50,739 bases of DNA, taken from NCBI GenBank assembly GCA_013450215.1, contig JACDSH010000012.1, positions 1 to 50,739 on the forward strand, read 5' to 3'. Below the pieces are notes generated by a model. The model was given only the letters and a program-made list of their open reading frames with translations. It had not been told where the DNA came from and made no database searches. The translations under genes and the position numbers were made by a program. This DNA comes from Nitrosospira sp. Its GTDB lineage: Bacteria > Pseudomonadota > Gammaproteobacteria > Burkholderiales > Nitrosomonadaceae. Numbering within the stretch: position 1 is the first letter of the stretch; the number at the start of each line of letters is the position of its first letter. Shown piece after piece: positions 15,911 through 26,698 of this stretch.

Positions 15911-18078
15911 AGTATCTCATCATTATTGGCTCAGGACTGGGTGCGGTGATGTTGCTCCTGCTTGCAACCGCAGGTGCCAATGCCGGATTCCTTGAACGCC
16001 GCTATCAACTCTTAATCGCGCTCAACGTCGGGTTTGTGTTGCTTCTGATGGTGGTGGTCGGTTATCTGCTATGGCGATTCAGACGCAGACTCAAGGACGG
16101 CGTATTTGGCTCCAAATTGGCTCTGCGACTGTTACTTATCTTCTCTTTGATGGCAACCCTTCCTGGCGTTCTGGTGTATAGCGTATCGGTACAGTTCCTG
16201 GGGAAGAGTATCGAGTCCTGGTTTGATATCAAGGTAGACCGGGCACTGGAAGGCGGTCTGAATCTTGGACGCTCGATGCTAGATGATCTAATGGACGAGT
16301 TACGCGAAAAGACTCAATCCATGGCGATTACTCTGTCCAAGGAAACCACCCCGTCACCAGCAATACTAGCCCAGTTGGTTGACCACTCAAGGATGCAGAA
16401 GGCTACGCTATTTAATCAAGGGGGTGGAGTGGTCGCATTCTCTGGAGCGGAGATTGCAAGTCTAGTTGTAAGAGTGCCGAATGAGGAGGAAATAAATCAT
16501 GCTAGGATTCAAGGAGTCTATAGTAAGATCGATTCCATACCCGACAAGGGACTGTATTTATGGGCGGTAGCACTTGTCAATGGACAGCGACCGGGGGAAG
16601 TCGATCGGATACTGCAGTTACTGCAGCCCGTCCCGAAAAGTCTGGCGGATGATGCCGAGATTGTGCAGGCGGTATACCGCGACTATCAGGCACTATCATT
16701 ATCGCGTCAGGGTATGAAGGAGCTCTACGCGGTGACTCTAACACTGGCGCTATTGCTCTCTCTTCTTTCTGCAATAGCTGCTGCCTTTCTGATCAGCGAG
16801 CGACTGAGCGCACCCCTGGGTATGCTGGCTGAAGGTACTCATGCCGTTTCCAAAGGGGATTTCAGTAGACGTCATCCGGTGCAGAGTAAAGATGAGCTAG
16901 GGGTGTTGACCGAGTCATTCAACCTCATGACTCAGCAACTGGAAGAGGCTCGTATAGTGACCCAACGCAATCAGCACGAGGTAGAGAGTGCCAGGGCCTA
17001 CCTGGAGAGCATACTGTCCAACCTTTCATCCGGCGTTCTCGTATTTGATGAGGAGCTGCGACTACGTACTACGAATCTTAGCGCGGAACAAATTCTAAAG
17101 ATCCCCCTCACCCATCTTGAGGGTCTGACCATGGAAGAGTGCGTGGCAAAAGCCCCTCAACTGCATTCTCTCGAATCAACAATCTTAAGAGAGCTCCATT
17201 CAGAGAGGGCGGGGGAGTGGCAATGTCAAGTGGAACGCTCGGTCGATGAAGGCAATCAGGTACTGCTGCTGCGAGGGTCTCGTCTGCCCCAAGACTCTGG
17301 TGGTGGTGGCGTCGTAGTCTTTGATGACATCACCAACCTGTTGCAGGCACAACGCACTGCAGCATGGGGGGAAGTGGCTCGACGCCTGGCTCATGAAATC
17401 AAGAACCCCCTCACTCCGATCCAACTCTCTGCAGAGCGTATGCAACATAAGCTTGCGGAGAAGTTAGGTGGGCAGGATGCAGAGATACTACAGCGCTCGA
17501 CCGAAATTATCGTCAACCAGGTTGATGCTCTAAAGAGAATGGTCAACGAGTTCAGCGAGTATGCCAGAGCACCTAAATTGGAGTTACACCTACTGGACAT
17601 TAATAAACTGGTTGAGGAAGTGCTGGCACTATATGAGCGCACAAATGAAGGTGTGGAGGGTGAACTGGCCCCTCACATCGAACTGCTGCTCAACTCCAAC
17701 CTTCCTCTGGTAAGGGGTGACTCAGCACGGTTGCGACAGGTGATCCACAACCTACTACAAAATGCTCAAGACACACTGACAGGCACCACGGAACCCACCA
17801 TCACAGTCCGCACCGAAGTATTGCAGGGCTCGGTAAGTCTCAGTGTAAGCGACAATGGGGGTGGCTTCCCAGATGAGGTCAGAGCGCGTGCATTTGAACC
17901 CTATGTCACCACCAAGCCCAAGGGCACCGGACTCGGCCTGCCTATTGTCAAGAAGATCGTCGAAGAACACAATGGCACGATACAAATCGAAAACATTCTT
18001 CCGCACGGGGCACGTATCTCCATCACCCTGCCCATGACGGCGGAAAGCATTACAGCTGCCAAGACCGAGACCGTGTGA
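15907..18078 (+). CDS. ntrY: NtrY-family sensor histidine kinase
   Basis: A membrane sensor kinase of about 723 aa. Predicted helices lie near residues 2-22, 33-57, 72-96 and 270-295, enclosing a periplasmic region. HAMP follows (about 295-350, ending KDELGVLTESFNLM), then PAS (about 365-460), then the kinase core. The phospho-acceptor is His496 in RLAHEIKNPLTP; the N box is VIHNLLQNAQD, G1 is SDNGGGF and G2 is KGTGLGLPIVKK. The GTG at 15907 overlaps the DUF4390 stop and starts just before the first helix. In-frame ATGs at 15832 and 15859 would add hydrophilic residues. It is the cognate partner of the regulator 65 bp downstream. The signal is unknown; NtrY homologues are linked to nitrogen, redox or envelope control. 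Confidence 0.9.
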   Translation: MKYLIIIGSGLGAVMLLLLATAGANAGFLERRYQLLIALNVGFVLLLMVVVGYLLWRFRRRLKDGVFGSKLALRLLLIFSLMATLPGVLVYSVSVQFLGKSIESWFDIKVDRALEGGLNLGRSMLDDLMDELREKTQSMAITLSKETTPSPAILAQLVDHSRMQKATLFNQGGGVVAFSGAEIASLVVRVPNEEEINHARIQGVYSKIDSIPDKGLYLWAVALVNGQRPGEVDRILQLLQPVPKSLADDAEIVQAVYRDYQALSLSRQGMKELYAVTLTLALLLSLLSAIAAAFLISERLSAPLGMLAEGTHAVSKGDFSRRHPVQSKDELGVLTESFNLMTQQLEEARIVTQRNQHEVESARAYLESILSNLSSGVLVFDEELRLRTTNLSAEQILKIPLTHLEGLTMEECVAKAPQLHSLESTILRELHSERAGEWQCQVERSVDEGNQVLLLRGSRLPQDSGGGGVVVFDDITNLLQAQRTAAWGEVARRLAHEIKNPLTPIQLSAERMQHKLAEKLGGQDAEILQRSTEIIVNQVDALKRMVNEFSEYARAPKLELHLLDINKLVEEVLALYERTNEGVEGELAPHIELLLNSNLPLVRGDSARLRQVIHNLLQNAQDTLTGTTEPTITVRTEVLQGSVSLSVSDNGGGFPDEVRARAFEPYVTTKPKGTGLGLPIVKKIVEEHNGTIQIENILPHGARISITLPMTAESITAAKTETV

Positions 18079-18143
18079 TTACGGTCACTCACAAATAACC
18101 CCCGGGGAATGTCCACCATGACTAGATGCTCTAAATTGAAAAC

Positions 18144-19394
18144 ATGACCAACAATACAATACTTGTAGTTGATGATGAGATCGGCATACGTGAGTTGCTA
18201 TCTGAAATCTTGCATGACGAAGGTTACCAAGTGGCACTGGCAGAGAATGCCGAGCAAGCTCGAAACTGGCGTAGCCAAAACCTTCCAGATCTAGTGCTGC
18301 TCGATATCTGGATGCCCGACACTGATGGGATTACTCTCCTGAAAGAGTGGTCTGGAAGTGGGCTACTCACCATGCCGGTGGTGGTGATGTCTGGACATGG
18401 AACTATCGAAACTGCGGTCGAAGCAACGCGTATTGGCGCGTTCGGTTATCTGGAAAAGCCGATACCCCTACAAAAGCTTTTGAGTACGGTCGGTCGCGCG
18501 CTCCGCGGTGGGCAGGTCAAACCATACTCCACACTCTCTCTTAACAACCTGGGCAAGGGGTCGATGATCACCAATCTAAAAGCCCACTTAGAACAGGTCA
18601 TTCACCTTAAGGCTCCGCTGCTACTCACTGGCGAACCTGGAACCGGGATGAGGCTATGTGCTCGATTCCTGCACCGCCCGAATACACCCTGGGTGGAACC
18701 GGAGACACTCACGTCTCTTGCAGACTCCCCGCTCGCGATGTTGGAGCAAGCTCAAGGTGGTTTATTGTTTCTCAACGAGATTGGCAAGATCAGTCGACTG
18801 GAGCAGAGGGGCCTACTGCTCCTGCTAGGAAAACTCGAAAAATACAACGTTCGACTGGTGTGCGCCACCTCACTACCACTATCTGATCTAACAGCAAAGG
18901 GCGAGTATGACTCTAGACTGTATGAGATTCTGAACAGTCTCTGCATTAATGTCCCCGCCCTAAAAACACATCGGGAGAACATTCCTGAGCTTGCTAGTCA
19001 GATGCTTTCTAGCAGCATTGAATCCGGGGAAGCGCCCCCGCGAAAATTCACTACTGCTGCACTAAATGCGTTACGCAACTATGACTGGCCCGGCAACCTC
19101 TCGCAATTAACCGGTGTCGTTCGATCATTGGCACTAACCGGCACTAGTGATGAAATTTCAGTCGATGACGTGACGCGGGCACTGTCCTCTTCGATGTCGG
19201 CACAGAAAGTTTCAAACGTGCCGCTTAATATTCCCCTGCGAGAGGCGCGTGACTTATTCGAAAAGCAATACTTTGATCGGCTCATCGAGCAGGAAAGCGG
19301 CAACATGACACGGGTGGCTGAACAATCAGGGCTGGAACGAACGCATCTTTATAGAAAACTCAAACTATTAGGTGTCAAACTACGAAATCAATAA
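18144..19394 (+). CDS. ntrX: NtrX-family response regulator with degenerate AAA+ domain
   Basis: A 416-aa response regulator. The receiver domain (1-120) has acidic DDE near residue 10, phospho-acceptor Asp54 in LLDIWMPDTDG and Lys105. The central AAA+ domain is reduced and altered. Walker A reads GEPGTGMR, so the catalytic Lys is Met169. Walker B reads LLFLNEIG, with Asn211 for Asp. The region that should hold the sigma-54-contacting GAFTGA loop is missing, with only about 40 residues between Walker A and B. The Fis-type helix-turn-helix is intact at the C-terminus (MTRVAEQSGLERTHLYRKL). It therefore probably binds DNA under NtrY control but cannot hydrolyse ATP or activate sigma-54 RNA polymerase. 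ATG at 18144; the pair looks like an operon. Confidence 0.9.
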   Translation: MTNNTILVVDDEIGIRELLSEILHDEGYQVALAENAEQARNWRSQNLPDLVLLDIWMPDTDGITLLKEWSGSGLLTMPVVVMSGHGTIETAVEATRIGAFGYLEKPIPLQKLLSTVGRALRGGQVKPYSTLSLNNLGKGSMITNLKAHLEQVIHLKAPLLLTGEPGTGMRLCARFLHRPNTPWVEPETLTSLADSPLAMLEQAQGGLLFLNEIGKISRLEQRGLLLLLGKLEKYNVRLVCATSLPLSDLTAKGEYDSRLYEILNSLCINVPALKTHRENIPELASQMLSSSIESGEAPPRKFTTAALNALRNYDWPGNLSQLTGVVRSLALTGTSDEISVDDVTRALSSSMSAQKVSNVPLNIPLREARDLFEKQYFDRLIEQESGNMTRVAEQSGLERTHLYRKLKLLGVKLRNQ

Positions 19395-19454
19395 CCTCCC
19401 CCCTCACGGGTGACCTGTTTTACAATTCCCCTAAGTTTCACAAATTTTTCACAG

Positions 19455-19483
19455 TTGTCTGACACCGCGTCTTAAGCGATAAT
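19455..19483 (+). promoter_or_regulatory. Candidate sigma-70 promoter for the tkt operon
   Basis: TTGTCT (19455-19460), a 17-bp spacer and GATAAT (19478-19483) lie about 95 bp before the tkt ATG. The -10 sits inside a short inverted repeat (AAGCGA with TCGCTT, followed by TT) that could alternatively end ntrX transcription, so promoter and weak terminator readings overlap. Confidence 0.45.
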
Positions 19484-19575
19484 GTCGCTTTTAACAGTGC
19501 ACATCGCTTTTTTGGGTGCGCGTGTGCTGTATTTTTATTTTTTTATATCTAGTTGAACGAGGGAGTTCTGCGTCT

Positions 19576-21591
19576 ATGGCTACATTCAGTGATTTTAATG
19601 CGCCGGTTTTCAAGAATCTGACCAGCGCCATCCGTGCTTTAGCGATGGATGCTGTCCAAAAAGCCAACTCAGGCCATCCTGGCATGCCCATGGGCATGGC
19701 AGAAATCGCTGAAGTATTGTGGATTCATCATCTGCGGCACAATCCTGCCAACCCTAAATGGGCTGACCGAGACCGTTTCGTACTGTCCAATGGGCACGGA
19801 TCGATGCTGATTTATGCGCTATTGCACCTGACCGGCTACGACTTACCGATGGAGGAGATCAAGCGTTTCCGCCAGTTTCACTCAAAGACCCCAGGTCACC
19901 CAGAGTATGGATACACACCCGGCGTTGAGACCACCACTGGACCTCTCGGGCAGGGCATCACCAATGCTGTCGGTATGGCACTGGCGGAAAAGATCCTTGC
20001 TTCCGAGTTCAACCGCCCCGGTTTCGACATCGTTAACCACTATAGCTATGTATTCCTTGGCGATGGCTGCCTAATGGAAGGGATCTCACACGAGGCCTGC
20101 TCACTGGCAGGTACATTGGGTCTAGGCAAACTTATCTGCTTTTATGACGACAATGGAATCTCCATCGATGGCCATGTCGAGGGTTGGTTCACCGATGACA
20201 CACCCAAGCGCTTTGAGGCCTACGGGTGGCATGTGGTACCCAATGTCAATGGCCATGATCCGGTTGCCATTGAGGCGGCAATTGAAGCGGCCAAAAAGAT
20301 CAGTAACAAACCCACGATGATCTGCTGTAAGACAGTGATAGGGCTCGGATCTCCTAATAAGGCCAATACCCACGAAGTTCATGGAGCGGCGCTAGGAGAT
20401 GCAGAGATCGCGGCCGCTCGTCCCCACATCGGCTGGAACCATCTTCCATTTGAAATCCCTCAGGAGATCTATGAGCTTTGGGATGGACGGGCCAAAGGCA
20501 AGAAGCTGGAGGAAGAGTGGAATCAAAAGTTTAACGAATATGCGAAAAAATACCCTATTGAAGCAGCCGAGTTTACACGGCGCATGTCCGGCGATCTGCC
20601 GGCAAACTGGCGTGAGCATGTTGATGGATTCATCAATCGCGTTAATGCCAAGGAAGAGACCATCGCCAGCCGCAAGGCTTCGCAAAATGCAATCGAGGGA
20701 TTGGCTCCAGTCTTGCCAGAGCTGATCGGAGGATCCGCAGATCTGGCCGGGTCGAACCTCACACTATGGTCAGGTTCAAAAGGGATCAGCCGTGAAAACG
20801 GTGGCAATTATGTCTATTACGGTGTACGTGAATTCGGCATGAGTGCGATGATGAATGGACTGTCATTACACGGCGGGATTATCCCCTACGGCGCCACCTT
20901 CCTGATGTTCTCAGAGTACGCTCGGAACGCCCTGAGAATGGCCGCTCTGATGAAGATCCGTAATCTGTTTGTGTTTACGCATGACTCAATTGGATTGGGC
21001 GAAGACGGTCCAACCCACCAACCGGTCGAGCAGACCGCGACACTGCGCTATATCCCGAACATGGATGTATGGAGACCCTGCGACACCGTCGAATCTGCGG
21101 TGGCTTGGGCACGGGCAATTGAACGCATGAACGGCCCCTCAACACTGATCTTCAGCCGTCAGAATCTACCATTCCAGAAACGCGATGCAGCAACCATCAA
21201 GCTGATCGATAAAGGGGGTTATATCTTGTCTGAAGCCGCCGCTGCGAAACCGCAGGCGATCCTCATCGCTACCGGCTCAGAGATTGGCTTGGCGATGAGC
21301 GCACAAAAAGAACTGGCAGAGGCCGGCATTCATGTCAGAGTGGTCTCGATGCCTTGCACTAATCTATTTGATCGTCAGGACCAATCCTACAGGGACAGCG
21401 TCCTGATTAAGGGTGTGCGCCGAGTTGCGGTTGAGGCCGGAATATCCGACTTCTGGCGCAAGTACGTAGGACTTGAGGGAGCGGTGGTAGGAATGGAGAC
21501 CTTTGGCGAATCTGCGCCCGCCAACGAACTCTTCAAACATTTTGGATTCACTGTTGAGAACGTAGTGAAGACCGTGAAGGGCGTCATCTAA
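19576..21591 (+). CDS. tkt: Transketolase
   Basis: A 671-aa thiamine-diphosphate enzyme that moves two-carbon units between sugar phosphates in the pentose phosphate or Calvin cycle. The ATG at 19576 is preceded by GGGAG and starts [11 protein letters not shown]; an upstream in-frame start at 19516 adds an implausible leader. Signatures are [13 protein letters not shown] near the N-terminus, the thiamine-diphosphate/Mg motif [13 protein letters not shown] ending in DDN, and [14 protein letters not shown] in the pyrimidine-binding domain. It is the first gene of a run with gap, pgk, pyk and fba. The sequence does not tell cbbT from a housekeeping enzyme, and no RuBisCO or phosphoribulokinase gene is in the window. 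Confidence 0.96.
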   Translation: MATFSDFNAPVFKNLTSAIRALAMDAVQKANSGHPGMPMGMAEIAEVLWIHHLRHNPANPKWADRDRFVLSNGHGSMLIYALLHLTGYDLPMEEIKRFRQFHSKTPGHPEYGYTPGVETTTGPLGQGITNAVGMALAEKILASEFNRPGFDIVNHYSYVFLGDGCLMEGISHEACSLAGTLGLGKLICFYDDNGISIDGHVEGWFTDDTPKRFEAYGWHVVPNVNGHDPVAIEAAIEAAKKISNKPTMICCKTVIGLGSPNKANTHEVHGAALGDAEIAAARPHIGWNHLPFEIPQEIYELWDGRAKGKKLEEEWNQKFNEYAKKYPIEAAEFTRRMSGDLPANWREHVDGFINRVNAKEETIASRKASQNAIEGLAPVLPELIGGSADLAGSNLTLWSGSKGISRENGGNYVYYGVREFGMSAMMNGLSLHGGIIPYGATFLMFSEYARNALRMAALMKIRNLFVFTHDSIGLGEDGPTHQPVEQTATLRYIPNMDVWRPCDTVESAVAWARAIERMNGPSTLIFSRQNLPFQKRDAATIKLIDKGGYILSEAAAAKPQAILIATGSEIGLAMSAQKELAEAGIHVRVVSMPCTNLFDRQDQSYRDSVLIKGVRRVAVEAGISDFWRKYVGLEGAVVGMETFGESAPANELFKHFGFTVENVVKTVKGVI

Positions 21592-21652
21592 ATAATTGAC
21601 AGAACAGCGACGCGTAAGTTAACGCGCCGCTCCAGCATATTTTCCAATTTAA

Positions 21653-22663
<1,011 letters not shown>

Positions 22664-22732
22664 CTTGTAATTCAACACAGCTCGTAGACCCAGTACGTCC
22701 ACTGTACTTTTGGCGTCGCAGATGCCTAGCAA

Positions 22733-22764
22733 TTTAAGGGGTGGCTCGTAGGCCGCCCCTTAAA
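22733..22764 (+). other. Intercistronic RNA hairpin between gap and pgk
   Basis: A 13-bp stem: left arm TTTAAGGGGTGGC at 22733-22745, right arm GCCGCCCCTTAAA at 22752-22764, six-base loop, with one G-U wobble pair. The sequence after it (ATTTATATAAATTT) is not a clean U tract, so it is more likely an mRNA stability, processing or attenuating element than a full terminator. It ends 24 bp before the pgk ATG. Confidence 0.6.
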
Positions 22765-22788
22765 ATTTATATAAATTTGGAGCTTTCC

Positions 22789-23967
22789 ATGTCCGTCATC
22801 AATCTTGTCGACCTCGATCTCAAGGGTAAGCGTGTATTCATTCGTGCCGATCTCAATGTGCCCATCAAGGACGGCAAGGTCACATCCGATGCCCGTATTA
22901 CTGCCTCCATGGCCACCATCAACCACTGCCTAAACAAGGGCGCCAGGGTCATGGTAACTTCTCACCTGGGCCGTCCTGAAGAGGGTGTATGGTCTGAAGA
23001 GAATTCTCTCAGGCCAGTCGCTGACAATATTGCCGCACGTCTGGGTAAGCCTGTAAGACTGATTAAGGATTGGGTTGAGGGTGGATTCGAAGTCGCGGAA
23101 GGTGAGTTGGTAGTTCTGGAGAATTGCCGCGTCAATAAAGGTGAGAAGAAGAATCTGGATGAGACTGCCCAAAAATACGCCCGTCTGTGCGATATCTTCG
23201 TGATGGATGCATTCGGCACCGCACACCGTGCCGAGGCATCGACCCACGGAATTGCCAAGTATGCTCCCATTGCCTGTGGGGGCATCCTCTTGACCCAGGA
23301 GTTGGAGGCTCTGACCAAGGCACTACTAAACCCAGCACGGCCGATGGTTGCTATCGTCGGTGGGTCTAAGGTCTCGACCAAGCTGACAGTACTTGAGTCC
23401 CTATCCGAGAAGGTTGATCAGATGGTGGTCGGTGGCGGTATCGCTAACACCTTCCTCAAAGCCACTGGCAAGAATGTCGGCAAGTCCTTGTGCGAGGATG
23501 ACCTGATCCCAACCGCAAAGATGCTAATGGATAAAATGGCAAAACGTAATGCCTCCATTCCGATCGCGAAGGACGTTGTGGTCGGTAAGAAATTCGACGC
23601 GAATGAACCGGCTGTGTTGAAGGATGCCGGTGCAGTCGCTGATGATGAGATGATCTTCGATATCGGGCCAAAGAGTGCGCAAGAGCTGGCAGACATCATT
23701 ATGAAAGCGGGCACGGTAGTATGGAATGGTCCAGTCGGTGTGTTCGAGTTTAACCAGTTCGGCTCCGGCACCAAGACCATTGCAATGGCGATCGCCAATA
23801 CCAGCGCATTTACCCTGGCAGGTGGCGGTGACACTATCGCCGCGATCCAGAAGTACGGTATCTATGACAAGATATCCTACATCTCAACAGCTGGTGGTGC
23901 CTTCCTCGAATTCTTGGAAGGCAAGAAACTGCCCGCCGTCGAGATACTCGAAGAACGCGCGCGCTAA
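22789..23967 (+). CDS. pgk: Phosphoglycerate kinase
   Basis: A 392-aa enzyme that transfers phosphate between 1,3-bisphosphoglycerate and ADP. The start is the ATG at 22789, eight bases after GGAG; the frame also has an earlier GTG at 22741 that lies inside the hairpin and is not credible. Conserved pieces are [32 protein letters not shown], a hinge region with [18 protein letters not shown], and [10 protein letters not shown] near the C-terminus. The length is that of a bacterial monomeric PGK. It is followed 32 bp later by pyk, so co-transcription is likely. Confidence 0.96.
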   Translation: MSVINLVDLDLKGKRVFIRADLNVPIKDGKVTSDARITASMATINHCLNKGARVMVTSHLGRPEEGVWSEENSLRPVADNIAARLGKPVRLIKDWVEGGFEVAEGELVVLENCRVNKGEKKNLDETAQKYARLCDIFVMDAFGTAHRAEASTHGIAKYAPIACGGILLTQELEALTKALLNPARPMVAIVGGSKVSTKLTVLESLSEKVDQMVVGGGIANTFLKATGKNVGKSLCEDDLIPTAKMLMDKMAKRNASIPIAKDVVVGKKFDANEPAVLKDAGAVADDEMIFDIGPKSAQELADIIMKAGTVVWNGPVGVFEFNQFGSGTKTIAMAIANTSAFTLAGGGDTIAAIQKYGIYDKISYISTAGGAFLEFLEGKKLPAVEILEERAR

Positions 23968-23999
23968 CCTCTGAGACACCCCTTACCGCCACTCACAGA

Positions 24000-25436
24000 A
24001 TGATCCGAAGAACAAAAATCGTCGCAACCCTTGGGCCCGCCTCCAGCACTCCAGAAGTTCTAGAGCGGATGATCAATGCAGGGGTTGATGTAGTCCGCAT
24101 TAACTTCTCCCACGGCACCCGAGAGGAGCACATCGAGCATGCCGAGCTCGCTCGTTCGCTGGCCCGTGCCGCTGGTCAGACGGTAGGCGTACTGGCAGAT
24201 CTGCAGGGGCCAAAAATTCGTATCGGCAAGTTCGAACATGGAAAGATCACTCTTAAGGCCGGTGACAAGTTCGTTCTGGACGCTGAGTGTGAGATGGGGG
24301 ACCAGGAAAAGGTCGGTCTGGATTACAAAGAACTACCGAATGATGTAGGAACCGGGGCAACACTGATGCTGGACGATGGACGTATCGTGCTCGGCGTCTC
24401 GCAGGTCAAGGGGCGCCAAGTCCATTGCGTGGTGGAACAGGGTGGAGTGCTCTCCAACAACAAGGGGATCAACCGTAAGGGGGGTGGACTCAGCGCGCCT
24501 GCATTAACACCAAAGGATATGGAGGACATCAAGACTGCAGCAGCCCTCAAGGCAGATTACCTCGCGGTATCATTTCCGCGCACAGGTGAGGATATGCGGT
24601 GGGCCCGTGACCTGATGCATCAGGCCGGTGGCAAGAGTCTGATGATGGCAAAAATTGAACGCTCAGAGGCGATCCTAGCTCTGGACGATATTCTGCTAGC
24701 CTCCGATGCAATTATGGTGGCTCGCGGTGACCTGGCGGTGGAGGTGGGTGACGCGGTGGTCCCTGCACTGCAGAAGAGAATGATACGTGCTGCACGCCTT
24801 AACAATAAGCTTGTGGTGACCGCAACCCAGATGATGGAGTCAATGATCACCAGCCCGATTCCGACCCGGGCCGAGGTATCAGACGTAGCCAATGCGGTTC
24901 TGGATGGCACTGATGCGGTCATGCTGTCCGCCGAATCTGCCGCTGGAGATTATCCGGTTGAAACAGTCGAGGCCATGGCCAGAGTATGCCTCGAAGCAGA
25001 GAAAGAATTTCTGGCAAGCCAGGACCAACGGCGTTTCCAGTCCGGTATCCCAGACACCATTGAGGAGGCGATCGCACGCGCCACCATGTTCACCGCCAGC
25101 AATCTCAAGATCCGCGCTATCGCGGCACTCACACAGAGTGGCCATACAGTCCTACTGATGTCTCGCAGAAACTCCAATGTGCCCATATTTGCGCTGAGCC
25201 CACAGGAGGGTACCCGCCGTAAGATGACTCTATTCCGAGGCGTCTACCCAATTAAATTCAGTGGCGGATCGAATGATCCAGAGTCAATCCTAGGCCTGGC
25301 AGAAACCGAGCTACTCAAACGTGGTGCGGTGCATAATGGGGACCTTATCATTATGACCATCGGAGAGCCGGTCGGGAAGGCGGGCGGTACCAATACCATG
25401 AAGATCGTCAAGGTCGGGGAGCATAGAAATGCATAA
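24000..25436 (+). CDS. pyk: Pyruvate kinase
   Basis: A 478-aa enzyme that makes pyruvate and ATP from phosphoenolpyruvate. It starts MIRRTKIVATLGPAS and has the substrate- and K+-binding INFSHG region. The B domain is inserted after LQGPKIRIGKFE. The catalytic Lys is in MMAKIERSEAI, and VARGDLAVEVG and TATQMMESM are typical. The C-terminal allosteric domain is present. The ATG comes 32 bp after pgk without a strong ribosome-binding site. A 107-bp AT-rich gap separates it from fba, so fba may also have its own promoter. Confidence 0.95.
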   Translation: MIRRTKIVATLGPASSTPEVLERMINAGVDVVRINFSHGTREEHIEHAELARSLARAAGQTVGVLADLQGPKIRIGKFEHGKITLKAGDKFVLDAECEMGDQEKVGLDYKELPNDVGTGATLMLDDGRIVLGVSQVKGRQVHCVVEQGGVLSNNKGINRKGGGLSAPALTPKDMEDIKTAAALKADYLAVSFPRTGEDMRWARDLMHQAGGKSLMMAKIERSEAILALDDILLASDAIMVARGDLAVEVGDAVVPALQKRMIRAARLNNKLVVTATQMMESMITSPIPTRAEVSDVANAVLDGTDAVMLSAESAAGDYPVETVEAMARVCLEAEKEFLASQDQRRFQSGIPDTIEEAIARATMFTASNLKIRAIAALTQSGHTVLLMSRRNSNVPIFALSPQEGTRRKMTLFRGVYPIKFSGGSNDPESILGLAETELLKRGAVHNGDLIIMTIGEPVGKAGGTNTMKIVKVGEHRNA

Positions 25437-25543
25437 TCAAAAGGCGTTCTAAAAAAAGCGACCAACATTTCCTATCTGATCGCCTATATTATTTTAGTAT
25501 TCACGAGTTTTTATAAGCAAATTCTTACTAGAAGGAGACTCAA

Positions 25544-26608
25544 ATGGCACTCGTATCATTGCGGCAACTATTAGATCATGCAGCAGAAAATGGCTACGGC
25601 CTTCCCGCTTTCAATGTGAACAACCTGGAGCAGATTCAGGCCATTATGCAGGCGGCTGATGAGTGCAACAGCCCGGTCATCATGCAAGGCTCTGCCGGTG
25701 CGCGTAAATACGCCGGTGAGGCCTTTCTACGACATCTGATCGCCGCGGCGGTCGAAACCTATCCACATATACCTATTGTGATGCACCAAGATCACGGTGC
25801 ATCACCCGGCGTCTGCATTAACGCAATCCGTAGCGGATTCTCCAGTGTCATGATGGACGGATCCCTAGAGGCCGATGCCAAGACACCATCATCGTATGAA
25901 TATAACGTTGAGGTCACCGCTAAGGTGGTCGAGATGTCACATGCTGTCGGCGTTTCTGTCGAGGGAGAGCTGGGATGCTTAGGCTCGCTCGAGTCCGGTA
26001 TGGGTGAGGCTGAAGATGGTCATGGTGCCGAGGGCAAGTTATCACATGACCAGCTGCTAACCGACCCGGAGCAGGCTGCTGACTTTGTTAAGCAGACCGG
26101 CGTGGATGCCTTAGCGATTGCCATCGGCACCTCGCACGGCGCTTATAAATTCACCCGGAAGCCGACCGGTGACATTCTCGCCATCGAACGCATTAAAGAG
26201 ATCCACAAGCGTATTCCCAATACCCACCTGGTGATGCATGGATCCAGTTCCGTACCTCAGGAGTGGCTCGATATCATCCGCGAGTTTGGCGGTGAGATGA
26301 AAGAGACCTACGGCGTGCCCGTTGAAGAGATCCAAGAAGGGATCAAGAATGGCGTGCGTAAGATCAATATCGATACCGATATCCGCCTCGCCATGAGCGG
26401 TGCAGTCCGCCGTCATCTAGCCAAGAACAAGAGCGAGTTCGATCCACGGAAATTCCTCAAGGATGCAACTGCCGCCGCCAAGGATATCTGCAAGGCTCGT
26501 TTTGAAGCATTCGGCTGCGCTGGACAAGCTAGCAAGATCAAGCCGATCATGCTAGACAGTATGGCAAATAGATATGCCAAGGGTGAGCTGAAGGCCGTGA
26601 TCAAGTAA
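25544..26608 (+). CDS. fba: Class II fructose-bisphosphate aldolase
   Basis: A 354-aa zinc-dependent aldolase that interconverts fructose 1,6-bisphosphate with dihydroxyacetone phosphate and glyceraldehyde 3-phosphate; related enzymes also act on sedoheptulose bisphosphate in the Calvin cycle. It starts [19 protein letters not shown], has Zn ligands in [10 protein letters not shown], then [23 protein letters not shown] and VMHGSSSVP with a further His ligand, and KINIDTD near the phosphate site. GAAGGAG lies close upstream of the ATG. It is the last gene of the carbon-metabolism run and is followed by a strong terminator. Confidence 0.96.
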   Translation: MALVSLRQLLDHAAENGYGLPAFNVNNLEQIQAIMQAADECNSPVIMQGSAGARKYAGEAFLRHLIAAAVETYPHIPIVMHQDHGASPGVCINAIRSGFSSVMMDGSLEADAKTPSSYEYNVEVTAKVVEMSHAVGVSVEGELGCLGSLESGMGEAEDGHGAEGKLSHDQLLTDPEQAADFVKQTGVDALAIAIGTSHGAYKFTRKPTGDILAIERIKEIHKRIPNTHLVMHGSSSVPQEWLDIIREFGGEMKETYGVPVEEIQEGIKNGVRKINIDTDIRLAMSGAVRRHLAKNKSEFDPRKFLKDATAAAKDICKARFEAFGCAGQASKIKPIMLDSMANRYAKGELKAVIK

Positions 26609-26630
26609 TCATCGGGTTTCGGTCCACGTT

Positions 26631-26668
26631 AAAAAGAGGGGCCCCCTAAGGGGGCCCCTCTTTTTTTT
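26631..26668. terminator. Bidirectional intrinsic terminator after fba
   Basis: The stem is GAGGGGCCCCC at 26636 pairing with GGGGGCCCCTC ending at 26660, with a very short loop. It is flanked by A5 on the left and T8 on the right, so it works as an intrinsic terminator for fba and, in reverse, for the convergent CYTH-CHAD gene. Confidence 0.95.
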
Positions 26669-26698
26669 ACTAAACGGATCGATCGACCGAGTACGCTG

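Noticed and set aside
21596-21624. Promoter before gap (TTGACA at 21596)
   Set aside because: The -35 is perfect, but no acceptable -10 lies 16-18 bp downstream.
22962-23381. 139-codon minus-strand frame inside pgk
   Set aside because: It is a shadow frame of a gene with many Gly and Ala codons; no protein features.
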